Notes under the pieces: generated by a model | Told to the model about the DNA's origin: nothing | The model's input: only the letters and a program-made list of their open reading frames with translations | Database searches by the model: none | Program-made: the position numbers and the translations under genes | Shown here: positions 10,844 through 22,369 of the stretch, one piece after another | Position numbering within the stretch: position 1 is the stretch's first letter | Layout of the letters: every line of letters begins with the position of its first letter | DNA from: Trifolium pratense | Taxonomy: Eukaryota; Streptophyta; Magnoliopsida; Fabales; Fabaceae | Length of the DNA stretch: 64,000 nt | Assembly (NCBI RefSeq): GCF_020283565.1 | Contig: NC_060063.1 | Coordinates: forward strand, 20,216,720-20,280,719 | Direction of reading: 5' to 3'

Positions 10844-13664
10844 TAGGGGTGATCGCGGTGCGGTTTGGTTCGGTTTTGAGCATAAAAGTCATCCTAACCG
10901 CGAGATAAAAATGCATGCGGTTCGGTTTGGTTCGGTTGATTTTTAAAAAGTCATCCAAACCAAACCAATGCGGTTTGAATCGGTTCGGTTGGTGCGGTTT
11001 AAAACATAACGATTGTACCGAACAATTTTAAGCATAAAAAAAAAATAAAAAATTGAAGTTTCAAAATAACATTGTAGTACCAACAAAAATTATTTATCCA
11101 AAATAACATTACAGTAACTTACAATTTTAAATATATAAAAAAATTGAATTTTCAAAATAACATCACGGTACCGATAAAATTTGTTTATTTAAAATAACAT
11201 TACAACACCAAAATAAAATTTCAGTACAAAAAATAAAAACAACTTGAAGTTCGATTAATTTGGTCGACTGACTTGGTAATTGGGCATGTATATTGGAATA
11301 TAAATATATTTTCTTTTACGATATTGGAATATAAATATATAATAGTAACTTAATGCGGTTTTTGCGGTTATCCGCGGTTTTTGCGGTTTTTGCGGTTTGC
11401 GGTTTTGCGGTTTGCGGTTCAGTAAGAAAGCCATCCAAATACATCCAAACTGTCATACCCCAAATTTTGCCCAATCTGTTTTACTATCATATAGTTTTAT
11501 GTCACATCTCTTTTCAAATAGGTGACGTAGCTTGTTTGGTGGTGAAGATAGCGTTTAAGGCATTGTGAGCGTAAGGTCATGAGTTCGAGTCCCACTAAAA
11601 TTGTTTTTATAAATATTTCATTTTTATTAGAGTTTTATTGTTAGTAACATTTTATTTGTTTTTGTTTTTTCTTCAATTTGTAAATATTACTTCTATTTTT
11701 ATTTTTATTGTTCTTAAAACAAAAACCCAAAAAAGGTCAAAAGAACAAAAAAGGAAGATGAGTCAAGGAGTTAAAACAAATCAAACCAAGAAGGGAAATT
11801 TTTCATTCTCTCATAAATCACATTGAATCAGATGGAAAAACAAATCAAAACCCAAAGGGGAAGTTCTTCATTCATTCATAAATAAATTGCATTCAACTAA
11901 TACAAACATTCCTAATTCAGAACAATCAACATTAAAGTCTAAACCTAATTCCTTTGCTTATATATAACAAGAGTTTTACAATAAGAGGGGGAGGGGGGAG
12001 AACACGCAAAAAGGGGACAGAACCGAAAAAGAAAAAACAACAAAAACCAAAAGAATTAGAATTGAAGAAAGGGAGAGTTTTCACGTGAAAAAAAAGGCAC
12101 CAAAAGAAACACACAAAAAAAACAGCAGCAACATTGCTGCGTTTGTGTCCTCCCTCAACATCATCACAATCATCACCTTCTCCAACAACAACACCATAGC
12201 CAAAGCCTTCTCTAAAAACCTCAATAACACAAACACCACCATCTTCCTTCTCACAACCACCACTTAAAGAATGAAATAGGGGAAGCAGAAACAAGAAGAA
12301 ACAGAAACCAAAAGGATAGAAGCAGATTGCACCACCACCGCCAATTTCGGTCGGATTGCCGCTACCGCCGGTAACCAATCGTTTATCATTTTTTACATTA
12401 TTTTTCTTCCGTGCTTTTGTGTTTGATTTGAAAATAGAGACTTTGTATAGATTGTTATTAGTTTGATTTAAAAAAAACTTGATTTGGGAATTTGAAAATA
12501 GGAGAGGAGAGACCGTGAGTGAGAAAGAGAGAATTTGGGAGAAAAGAAAAAAAATTGCAAAAATTGTTGGAATCGGTCAAGACAAAATTGTATTATTTCT
12601 TACCAAAAAAAAATCGGTTGATTTTAGAGATGTATAGGCTAGGATCCAATGCGCGCACGCCCACCGCGGTACACTCATCAGAGACCGTTGATCCTCATCA
12701 AACGGCCAGGAACGTTTCCCCTCAAGATCACATCAAGGCTGTCTGATTTGATCAGACAGCCTGTGTTCTTTCCTGCTACCAGCACCCCCTTTGCATACTT
12801 TCTGCACCCCCTGTGATCTTTATTTATTTATTTAATTTTCTTGATTCAAACCAAAAATAAAAATAATAAAAACATAATAAAAATACTAAACGAATGAAAA
12901 AGGAGTGGATTGACGTATGACTACCCCACTTCCCGGCTTTCTGGACTCTTGACGTATGACTCGTAGTCCGGATAATCGTCATTCTCTTAAAAAATAATAA
13001 AATCAATTTCAACCCATCAAACATTATTTTCACGCCCGTGTGCGTTCAATTATTTTTTTTTTTTTCGAGCGGATATCATCGCCCAAGTGCGAGTCCGTCT
13101 TCTCAATCAAACATTTTTTTGCCCAAGCGCGGCCTAAAATATTTTCATAAATAAAATCAACCAACCAACAATCATTTTCTACCCAGAACTACGGGGCTTT
13201 GAGTTTCCCATCGCACCAGGGAATACGTAGGAGCAGGATTCAACATCTTGTCGAGCCCATTAATAAAAAAACTATTTTTTTCCCCATTTGAAAATAATTC
13301 CGATAATTAATAAAAGCAAGCAAATAAATTAAAACACAATTTTAACCCTAAAATTAACGAGAAGGTTCCCGTTGAGTACAACGGATGTGAGGGGTGCTAA
13401 CACCTTCCCCTCACATAATCGACTCCCGAACCCGGAAATGGTTGCGACGACCATCTTTCCATTTTTTCAAGGTTTTATCGATATTTTCCTGTTCCTTCGG
13501 GAATAAATAAAGTTCGGTGGCGACTTTACTGTATAAGCGAGCGTTTTACGCCCGCGCATTTTTCCACCCGCTTCACAAACCAAATGCGGTTTTTGCGGTT
13601 TTCGGTTTGGTTTGGTTCGATTTGCGATTTTACTTTTGGATTGGTTCGGATACGATCACCCCTA
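10844..13664. mobile_element. hAT-type non-autonomous element (about 691 bp) opened by a solo LTR
   Basis: The ends are TAGGGGTGATCG and CGATCACCCCTA, perfect 12-bp inverted repeats. They are flanked by the 8-bp duplication GCTGCTAA (10836-10843 and 13665-13672), diagnostic of the hAT superfamily. The other segmental copy has the empty site ACTGCTGCTAATGCC near 42607-42621. Subterminal regions are strings of GCGGTTT/CGGTTTGG words. No transposase is present. Confidence 0.88.
11451..13575. mobile_element. Solo LTR of a large Ty3/gypsy (Ogre/Tat-like) element
   Basis: A 2125-bp block starts TGTCATACCCCAAATTTTGC and ends CGCTTCA. It is flanked by the 5-bp duplication CAAAC (11446-11450, 13576-13580). 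The right part (GTTCCCGTTGAGTACAACGG, then AATAAAGTTCGGTGGCGAC) resembles the 3' portion of Ogre-type LTRs of legumes. There is no internal region, so this is a solo LTR left by LTR-LTR recombination. A tRNA-like B box (AGTTCGAGTCC, 11582-11592) lies near its 5' end. Short reading frames inside it look fortuitous. Confidence 0.8.
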
Positions 13665-15400
13665 GCTGCTAATGCCAAACAAAGCAAAAAAAGAATTGCT
13701 TTACCGGATTCCCTGATGTTTTTAACAGCCCGCCGCTACAGTTTTCAACAATGAATTATCCAGCGGATTGAAAATCGCTAGTAATTCCGTTTTCCAGCAT
13801 TTTTTTTGCACTTTCGAGTGTTTTTGGACGCAGGTAATACTTAAATTTCTTGTATGGCACCTCACCAAATCTAAAATTTATGCTATAAAAAATGTCTAGA
13901 ACATATATCTACAAAGATTTACATTGTAAAAAGTATGCACTAGCTATGAAACTCACTAAGACATTTGTAATGATTTACATTGAACCAGATTTGCTGATGA
14001 TGTAATAGAAGCATCAGATGGAAACATATATTTCAGTATTCCAACTACCAAATTTGGTTTACACAATTGGTATCTGGATGTACTTGAAGCAAGACCTCAT
14101 GGACAACTTTTAAAGTACAATCCTATATCAAATGAAACTGTTATTGTCCTTGATGATTTAGCTTTTGCCAATGGTGTTGCATTATCCAAAGAAGAAGATT
14201 ATGTTGTGGTCTGCGAAACTTGGAAGTAAGTACATTTTTTTTTTTTTTTTTATTTTTAGTTGAATGAACAAAACATTTTTTTAATGCCACTTTTGTTAAC
14301 AATTTGATTTTTTTTTTTTTTTCTTCCTTGAATTAGATTTAGGTGTGTTAAGCATTGGCTAAAATGAATTAACAAAGGCAAAACAGATATCTTCATTGAA
14401 AACCTCCCTGCTGGACCTGATAACATTAATCTTGCTCCGGATGGCTCATTCTGGATCTCTTTAATTAAGGTAATTATATATACTAGCATGAGATTATATA
14501 AATTTGTGAAATTTAAAAATAATATAATTTACACTCAAAACTAGAAATATGAAAGTTGTCTCAAATTTCGTCACAAGATATATAGAATTAGAACTCCTAT
14601 CTTTAAGTTTTACTTTTATGGTTGTACACTTTCGATTTTCGTGTTTTTAATTGTGAAAGTCACACACATTAAATGCGAAGAAAAGAGATAATGCAAAATC
14701 TCATTTTACGGTAGTACGATACTTTTTTTTTTTTTTTTTTTTATCAAAGATAGTACTTTTTAAACATAAGATTTAATCATATAAAATTAACAAAATCAAA
14801 AGCCACTTATAATATATATGCTCACCAAAACGAATTTTGGCATGCTCTGTTTTTCCTCTGTCCTATTAGTCCTATTATTTTGTTTATTGGCTTTTGTACT
14901 TTTGTTATACATGGATAGTTTATTGTGATGGGTTTGACATTGCGGCTGCAGTAGTTACGATTGATGCCATTGTTGTGGCGTGTCTTAAAATTGGATATTG
15001 GGTGTAACTCACCTTACAAAATCAACTTGTGACGTGAGGATTACCTCTCACTTATAAACTCCTCTCCACGGCAACTCACATCACATCTGATGTGTGATTC
15101 AAATTAATATAATAATTAATGTTACAGGTGACTTCTGAAAATATGGGGTTTGTGCACACTTCTAAAGTATGCAAGCACTTTGTAGCTTTATTTCCAAGGC
15201 TAGTTAACATGGTTAATCGTGTAACTAAGTCAGCAATGGTGGTGAAAGTGGATACTGAAGGCAATATTATTAAAAAGTTTGGTGATAATGATGGAAAGAT
15301 AATTAGTTTTGTAACTTCAGCTGTTGAGTTTGAAGACCATCTTTACTTAGGTAGTCTTAATACTGATTTTGTTGGGAAATTTCCACTGCAAAATGCATAG

Positions 15401-16606
15401 AACTAGTGAAGTTGTTCGTTCAGCTCTTAATATTGAATAATTAGTTTTGGTATGTATGTACTATGATTTATACATACTACATAACATATCTAGGAGAGTG
15501 ATTTTAAGTTAATTTATGAATATGATTTACCATGTGTGACAATATTTCGTATGAATGAATAAGATTATACATAAATTGGTTTATGTATAAGTTTATGCAC
15601 GAAACTACAGCCACCGGTGCCTACGTTGTATATATCTAAGTTGTATTTCTTTGCTTGAATTTGATAAGAGGCATTTTTGCTAATCATATTAATCCTTCAA
15701 TTTCACCCATTTCAATTATATTTTTGATGATATGAAACCTAATATCTATGTCTTTTGTCCTCTGATTATACATTGAATTCTTGCTTAAATGTATGGCATT
15801 CGACCATCGTTTTAAATTGTGGTTGCGGATACAGTATACCGTCATTGCAGTTGATGCGACGTCACACATTGTGGCTGTTGCGGCATGAAATTATTTTTTA
15901 TTTTCACAAACTAATTAAATCAAATGACATCCTATGCTACTACACAATTTACCCATCATAATATAGTCTCGGTTTATTATGTAAGAACTTTATTCGAATG
16001 TCCTTGAAATACATACACGGTTAAGAAACTATTAAGGGTACGATTTCTCATTTGGATTTTGGCACAAATTGGAAATTGAGCTTTAATAAATTTTGGTGAA
16101 AAGATTTGAACAAGAATGGTTATAATTGTCTGATATGGTTCTTGATGCTGTTACGATGCGGCTATACATGTTGAACCGAGTGCTCATAAAGCAATATTGT
16201 GGTGATGATGGAAGAACCGTCAAATCTTTGAGTGATGATGATTCCTCTAATTTCTTGGTATTTGGGGAAAAATGTCCTTGCAATAATGTTAGCATAAGAA
16301 TAGGCATACCTTAGGAATGAAGGTATGAATGCTTATATAGAAGAATATTAGGATTTTCGATCAACCATAAATATCTTATGGGATGCCACTTATCCAGTAT
16401 GGTCCACAACATATTTGGCGAAATGGCTCATCAGTCCGAGTTCGTTTAGAGCTTTAGCCAGCCCAGAACACACGTGTTTGAAAATCACAATGCTATTGTT
16501 GTGCGATGTTGTTGCGGAGACTACCACTTCATCAATATTGCAGCCGCAAACTTTCGAATGGCAGACCACAATTATGGTAATAATTAATACACAATTTTTA
16601 ATGAAA
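15401..16606. other. SSL 3' flank
   Basis: A 3' untranslated region probably extends a few hundred bases after the stop; AATAA-rich words such as TGAATAATTAG (15433) and GAATGAATAAG (15552) could serve polyadenylation. Further on are fragments of the TTGCGG repeat (15815-15895, 16495-16560). No other gene is supported. Confidence 0.45.
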
Positions 16607-16733
16607 CATCAATCATCATCATCATCATCATCATCAATCAATCATCATCATCAATCATCATCAATATATCATCATCATCAATCAATCATCATCAATCATC
16701 AATATCATCATCAATATCATCATCAATCATCAA
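16607..16733. repeat. Compound (ATC)n/(ATCA)n microsatellite
   Basis: About 125 bases of CATCAATCATCATC-type repeats. The homologous tract at 45457-45585 differs by small length changes near its 3' part (AATATTATCATC versus AATATCATC), as expected for replication slippage. Confidence 0.9.
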
Positions 16734-18551
16734 TATATATAATTGTAAAGCAAACTTTTTTTTGCTGATGTGGCAGTCTAACAAAACTTCTCTTTTTTCC
16801 TTTTTTCTAAGTTTAAGTTGGTGCTTATGTGTCATCTCTCATACAATTATGATGATGTGACATCTTAAAAAAAATGAATAAATATGGCTAATGATATCAA
16901 CTTAATGGAAAGAATACATAAGGTCAAGAGTTATCTTGCATTGAATCTTCTTTATTTACGAAAATAATTACTACCTATTTGTTTTCTTACATTCTAAACT
17001 CTCTCATATAATACATACATATAATACACCAACCTTTCAATTATACTAATCACCACTAACTCTTCCTTTTCCATCAATTAATTGGTAACAACAATTTGTT
17101 ATTACAATTGCATTTGCATTTTTACTTAAATGAACATCCTCTTTTTACAATTGCATTTGCATGATGCCGAAATAGGAGGGTTTTGTTTAAATGTAATTAG
17201 CTCTTACATATATTATTACTATGACCAATTAAATCAATTCTCAAGCTTTATCATGGAGGAAGTCCTAACCGTGGCATCATAAGGAATTGCATTATATGAA
17301 TAGTCCTGTTCAATTTCTGTTTAGAACCATTGTATAGAATTGAATAATTTAGAATTTATTTTCATTAATAAGAAGAGAGATATGTATATTTTTAGTCAAA
17401 AAAAAAAAAAAGAAAAAAGAAGAGACATGTATCTTTGTAAACTAAAAAAAAATTGTAAAGGAAGGTTTTCCTTCAAAATCATGAGGTATATGTCTATTTA
17501 TAACTTAATTATTTATAAAAACTCAAATTTGAGTGGTCAATTGATTATGAGAGTTTGGTTGTTGAATAGGTCTCGAGGTATGGTCTGGCTTGAATGACCA
17601 TTGTATGTATTATAGTAGCTTTTTATTATTGATGGTACAACTTGACCTATAGATATATTATTTTTATATGAGCTTGATTTCATCCCTACAATACAAAAAT
17701 ACACCATTGTATGGATTGTCGTAACTTTCTATTGCTTGGAACAGTAAACAAGGCCGGTCTACGGTATTCCAAGTGAGGTAGTAGCATTGAGCTTGATATT
17801 TTTGTGTTATTTAACATTATAATATACAAATTAGGGTATAAAAAGCCTCTAATTCTATTGTTAGTTTTTAAAGGATCTCTTTCAAATTTCACTAACCTAC
17901 ATAAAAAGCTTCAAATTTTTACAGATTTTTTTTCCGGTGAGGGATTTTTACAGTTTTTTACAAATGAGTTTTAATCTATCTCGAAAGTTTATAAACGAAC
18001 TATTTATTATTTTTTTCTTTTTTTTTATATATACAAACGAGCACTTGGCATATATGATTAGAGTATACAAGGGGTGCCAACCTAGTTGGGATTTCTTCTA
18101 TACTTTTTGATGTCATTATGCTCTTAATTCAGTTAAAAAAAAAAACTATTTATTCTTTTAAAGTACATATCTAATATAAAATAGGAATAAATATATTTTT
18201 GGTCCTTCTAAATACACCAACTTTCATTTTTAGATTTAATAGAAAATACCGATCAAGTTTATGTCTTGATTAGACACCAAAAAAAATTTCATCATAATTT
18301 TTTTTTTCCTTTTTGACTTGATCATAAAAAAGTATTTTTAATATACATACCTATCTTTGATAATTTTGTTTGAAGTTGAACTTAGGAAAAACTTATTAAC
18401 CGCTTAGCAAACTCATTAGTTAGCAGATTAATTGGGTCCATTAAATACAATGGACATTATGAATTTTATAAGTCTATTATTAAATTTTAAAAAATTTAAT
18501 ATCATATTATTTTATTCAATAACCAAATAATAAAATAAAATATTTAATCAA
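16734..18551. other. AT-rich intergenic DNA
   Basis: No gene recognised. It holds short simple-sequence runs (A12 and AG-rich at about 17400-17425) and a duplicated ATTGCATTTGCAT word at 17106 and 17151. Part of it may be the body of a non-autonomous Helitron that ends at 18580. Confidence 0.4.
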
Positions 18552-18580
18552 ACCCATGCATCGCACGGTTTAATTTCTAG
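18552..18580 (+). mobile_element. Helitron 3' terminus
   Basis: CCATGCATCGCACGG forms a short hairpin, followed by TTTAATTT and CTAG, then T. This is the 3' layout of plant Helitrons (hairpin about 10 bases before CTRR, inserted before T). A partial second copy of the edge (GCACGAGTTTAATTTCTAG|T) follows immediately, ending at about 18609. The 5' end was not located. The same terminus is at 47404-47433 in copy 2. Confidence 0.6.
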
Positions 18581-19120
18581 TGATATGCACGAGTTTAATT
18601 TCTAGTGATATTGTGAAGGAATTTTTCATCATGTATATAGAAATGCTCTTTTATTTTTGTCCCAAACACTTATGACCAACAACATGCATTACATTAATTT
18701 TACTTAATAAATTATTGTAAAAAGAGATTAACTATTTTTATAAATAAAATGAACAAACTTATCTATTTTTTAAAACGACTAAAACTAAATTAGGAATAGA
18801 AAGGAGTGATAAATCTAATGTACAAAAGTGCATAACAGAATATACAGAAGCGTTTAAATTATCTCTTTCTTGTGGAATTTTAGCATAACCAACACAAACA
18901 ATATCTTTTATATTATAAGCTTGTATACACAAGCAAACCTTAACTTAAATGAAGTTAAAAAATTAGACTAACTTATGAAGTTATAAAGAAAGTGCTTCTT
19001 CTTTTTGTCAATAGATCACAATTAATAATAAATTAATAATTGGCTCATTAAATTAATTCACTTGGGACTCATTAAATTAAATTATATTAAGCTTAATAAT
19101 TAGGAAACCGAAGAGTGTAA
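18581..19120. other. AT-rich spacer between two Helitron ends
   Basis: AT-rich sequence with TTAATAATAAATTAATAATTGG-type short repeats near 19020-19100. No coding potential or element ends were recognised apart from the repeated Helitron edge at its left border. Confidence 0.4.
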
Positions 19121-19388
19121 TCCTTTATATATTAAAACAAAATACATCTACTAAACATATTTAGCGCCCAAATCTTCTACTATCCCGCTTAAACAATGCT
19201 TAATTAAAACTCACGTGCTAAAGTTCCTTGATTACCACCAACTATTTAGTTTCCAACTCCAACAATAGAAGAACGCTTCGATTCTCTCACTCCATTGTGA
19301 CAACCCTTCCTCTTCTTCTCTTCTCCAATTTGTTGCGACCTCCCTTCTTCCTTCCTTCCTTCCTTCAGATAAGTTGTGCAAACCTTTC
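19121..19388 (+). mobile_element. 5' end of a Helitron, interrupted by copia A
   Basis: Starts TCCTTTATATATTAAAACAA after an A, the usual TC start of plant Helitrons. It is nearly identical to the first 260 bases of the complete copy at 47974-50467; the main difference is a (CTTC)n length change. Copia A sits at its CTTTC. Only 16 more Helitron bases follow at 41886-41901. Confidence 0.65.
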
Positions 19389-19591
19389 TATTAAAGAAAG
19401 CGTAACAGCAAATCACTAAGTAACAGGGATACACTTATTTGTAATAACTGTAATTGCTATATCAAAGGGATTAGATGCATCATAGACTTGATTTTAGTAT
19501 TTATTCCAAATTAGGCTCTCAGCACCTTGTATATATCTCTGTATCATTATTCTTTGAATACATAGAAAATATATTTCACTCCATTTTTATA
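19389..19591 (+). repeat. 5' LTR of copia A
   Basis: 203 bp, ends TCCATTTTTATA directly before the iMet PBS. TTGTATATATCTC (about 19529) may be the TATA box. Confidence 0.88.
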
Positions 19592-20319
19592 TGGTATCAG
19601 AGCACCGATCTTGGTGACTGGGGATACCAAACCCACCTTCCGCAACCACACGTAACCAATGACAAACACCAAAGAAAATGCCACTGAGGATGAAAATCCA
19701 CTCAAGTTGCACAACTCAGATAGCCCAAGCCTCATATTGGTCTCCAAACTCCTTGAGCCAAATAACTATGGACAATGGAGTCGAGCCATGCAAATTAGCC
19801 TTAGTGCCAAAAACAAGATCGGGTTAATCGACGGATCCATCCCGAAACCCTCGTCCACAAACAAAACTCTACATGCCTGGCAACGCTGCAACGACATGGT
19901 GTTGTCATGGATATTGAATTCCGTAAGTCCGGAGATCGCATCTAGCATAATCTACATGGACACAGCAGCAGCCGCATGGAAGGATCTTAAAGATCGGCTT
20001 TCACAGGGAAACGAAACAAGGATTTACCAAATCCAACAAGAAATTGTTGAACATCGACAAGGTACAGACTCGATCTCAATCTACTACAACAGGAAGAAGG
20101 CTTTATGGGATGAATTGGCCTCATACCAGGAATCATTCGCCTGCACATGTGAAGGAATGAAGAAATTCAATGAGAGAATGGAGAGGGAAAAGCTTATGCA
20201 ATTCCTTATGGGATTGAATGAAACCTACACTACTGTGAGAAGCAACATACTAATGATGAAGCCATTACCAAATACTCAACAAGCTTTTTCTATGGCTCTG
20301 CAGCATGAACGACAACTCG

Positions 20320-22087
20320 ATGTCGCTTCCCGACGCGAGGGGACCAGCAACAACTTTCAGGCGATGGTCGTGAACCAGGCAGGGAAAGCATCGAAGGGCA
20401 GCAGCACACGAGAGAATTTCTCTCGCAATGGAGGAATATCAAAGAAACTACTCAAGTGCACGTATTGTGATCTAGATGGACACGATGTGGACAATTGCTA
20501 CTATTTAAATGGCTTTCCACCTGGTCACAAATTCCATGGAAAAAACGTACAGCCAAGAAACAAAAGAGTTGTAGCTAACAATTCTATTGCATCAAATATG
20601 CCCAAGACTCAATCAATCAAACAGGAGGCTCCAACCTTTACAAGTGAAGAATACAATCAGATAATGGCCATGCTCAATGAAAAGAATGGTAATGCCTTTG
20701 CAAATATTGCAGGTAAACAAAATTCTTCCACCACTCTATATTGGATAATAGATAGTGGGGCCACAGATCACATTTGCAATTCAGAGCCTACAAACCTGAT
20801 TAAGTCCTGTGATTTTGTAAATTTGCCTGATGGGAGTAAAGCACAAATCAATTCTATTGGATCTCTCACATTATCTGCAGATTTAAAACTTGATGGAGTG
20901 CTACATGTTCCAAGATTCAAAGTCAATTTACTATCTGTTAGCAAACTTACTCATTTGTTGAGATGCATAGTAATTTTTTTTCCTGATTTTTGTGTGATAC
21001 AGGACGTGGATACGAAGAGGACGATTGGCCTGGGCAAGCAATATAGTGGCTTATACTACCTCTCACCAAGTCAGAACCCTCAACTAGCACATCGTGTCAA
21101 CAATACCTCAAGCCTTTGGCATCAAAGATTGGGCCATCCTTCCACCACACCTCATCAAGCCTTGTCCAAGTCTACACCAGAAATAAATTTTGATAACAAA
21201 CATGTTTGTGAAGTTTGTCCATTAGCCAAACAAACTCGTTTACCTTTTCCATGTAGTTCTATTTCATCAAATGTACCTTTTGATTTAGTCCATTGTGATA
21301 TTTGGGGACCTCATAAAATAAATTCTCACACTGGATCAAAATATTTTCTTACTATTGTTGATGATTTTTCTAGATTTACATGGGTTCATCTTATGTCATT
21401 TAAATCTGAAACTCAATCTTTATTAAGATCTTTTCTTTCATGGGTTAAAACTCAATTCAATTGTGGGGTTAAAATTTTCCGTTCAGACAATGGAGCTGAA
21501 TTCCTTTCTATGGAACCATATTTCAATGAACATGGCATAATTTTTCATCATAGTTGTCCCTACACTCCTCAACAAAACGGAGTTGTCGAAAGAAAACACC
21601 GTCACCTTTTAAATGTCGCACGAGCACTTCGTTTCCAAGCAAACTTGCCCTTAAAATATTGGGGAGAAAGTATACAAACAGCTTGTTATCTTATTAACAG
21701 ATTACCAACACCATTGTTATCCCTCAAAACACCATATGAACTTCTTCACGGTACACCACCCTCATATTCACATATCTGTACATTTGGTTGTCTATGTTAT
21801 GCTACCAACCTCAATCCCAAACACAAATTTGATGCTCGGGCAAAACGGTGTATTTTTATTGGCTACCCTCAAGGACAAAAAGGTTACAAGGTACTTTGTC
21901 TTGAATCTCGTCGAATTTTTACCTCACGGGATGTTCTATTTCATGAAACAACGTTTCCTTTTTCCCGTGAACCACAAGAAATCCAAGATGATCAAATTGT
22001 GTTACCTAACCCCGCTATTCATAACCCATCCACAGAGCCTGACCTTCCCAATTTGATCCATCACACAGAACCTCCACCACTTCATCC
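20320..22087 (+). repeat. Internal tandem duplication of copia A, unit 1 (1768 bp)
   Basis: This unit runs from ATGTCGCTTCCCGACGCGAG in late gag to the linker after integrase. It recurs as 22090-22369 plus 30648-32135, split by element B. The junction has two extra bases, AT (22088-22089). 1768 + 2 = 1770 is a multiple of three, so the reading frame crosses the junction unbroken. At least three base differences between the units were noticed (CTT/CAT, TGT/CGT, TTG/TCG). Confidence 0.9.
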
Positions 22088-22089
22088 AT

Positions 22090-22369
22090 ATGTCGCTTCC
22101 CGACGCGAGGGGACCAGCAACAACTTTCAGGCGATGGTCGTGAACCAGGCAGGGAAAGCATCGAAGGGCAGCAGCACACGAGAGAATTTCTCTCGCAATG
22201 GAGGAATATCAAAGAAACTACTCAAGTGCACGTATTGTGATCTAGATGGACACGATGTGGACAATTGCTACTATTTAAATGGCTTTCCACCTGGTCACAA
22301 ATTCCATGGAAAAAACGTACAGCCAAGAAACAAAAGAGTTGTAGCTAACAATTCTATTGCATCAAATAT
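22090..22369 (+). repeat. Copia A tandem unit 2, first part (zinc knuckle)
   Basis: Repeat of 20320-20599 in the same frame, including CTYCDLDGHDVDNC. It ends at AATAT, the target duplicated by element B. The unit resumes at 30643. Confidence 0.9.

Larger units (their letters stand above)
9748..13850. mobile_element. CACTA-like non-autonomous element or fragment, interrupted
   Basis: The segments 9748-10173, 10581-10843 and 13673-13820 carry many copies of motifs like AAAACCGCCGGAAA, GGCGGAAA and GAACCGCCGCTAA in both orientations. This is typical of subterminal repeats of plant CACTA elements. The uninterrupted version is at 41925-42775. Canonical CACTA termini are not clear (a possible edge is GCACTTTCGAGTG near 13811), so the class is tentative. 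It is split by a Tourist MITE and a hAT element. Confidence 0.4.
6869..15400 (+). pseudogene. Strictosidine synthase-like (SSL, APMAP-like) gene, 6 exons, nonsense in exon 5
   Basis: Exons: 6869-7039, 7348-7563, 8304-8371, 13989-14225, 14337-14469, 15128-15400; all introns GT/AG with compatible phases, 365 codons joined. Residues 1-57 hold a hydrophobic signal-anchor (TISLILVALVALTI). Family blocks follow: LGEGFLKQPEDVCVD, DGWIKRMVRNGKWENW, FADDVIEASDGNIYFS, WYLDVLEARPHGQLLKY, FANGVALSKEEDYVVVCETW and LPAGPDNINLAPDGSFWI. These proteins are six-bladed propellers of the secretory pathway; most plant members are not true strictosidine synthases, and the substrate here is unknown. A TGA at 14365-14367 replaces the GGA of the second copy (43301) and would truncate the protein at roughly two thirds. 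Intron 3 is 5.6 kb because of nested insertions. ATG 6869 was chosen over the upstream in-frame ATG at 6707, which precedes the TATA boxes; 6896 is another possible start. Confidence 0.85.

Noticed and set aside
12081..12378. Short overlapping frames in the solo LTR
   Set aside because: Low-complexity (CAA/ATC-rich) sequence within an LTR. The frames on both strands mirror each other.
16415..16768. 117-aa Ser/His-rich reading frame
   Set aside because: Most of it is translation of the ATC microsatellite.
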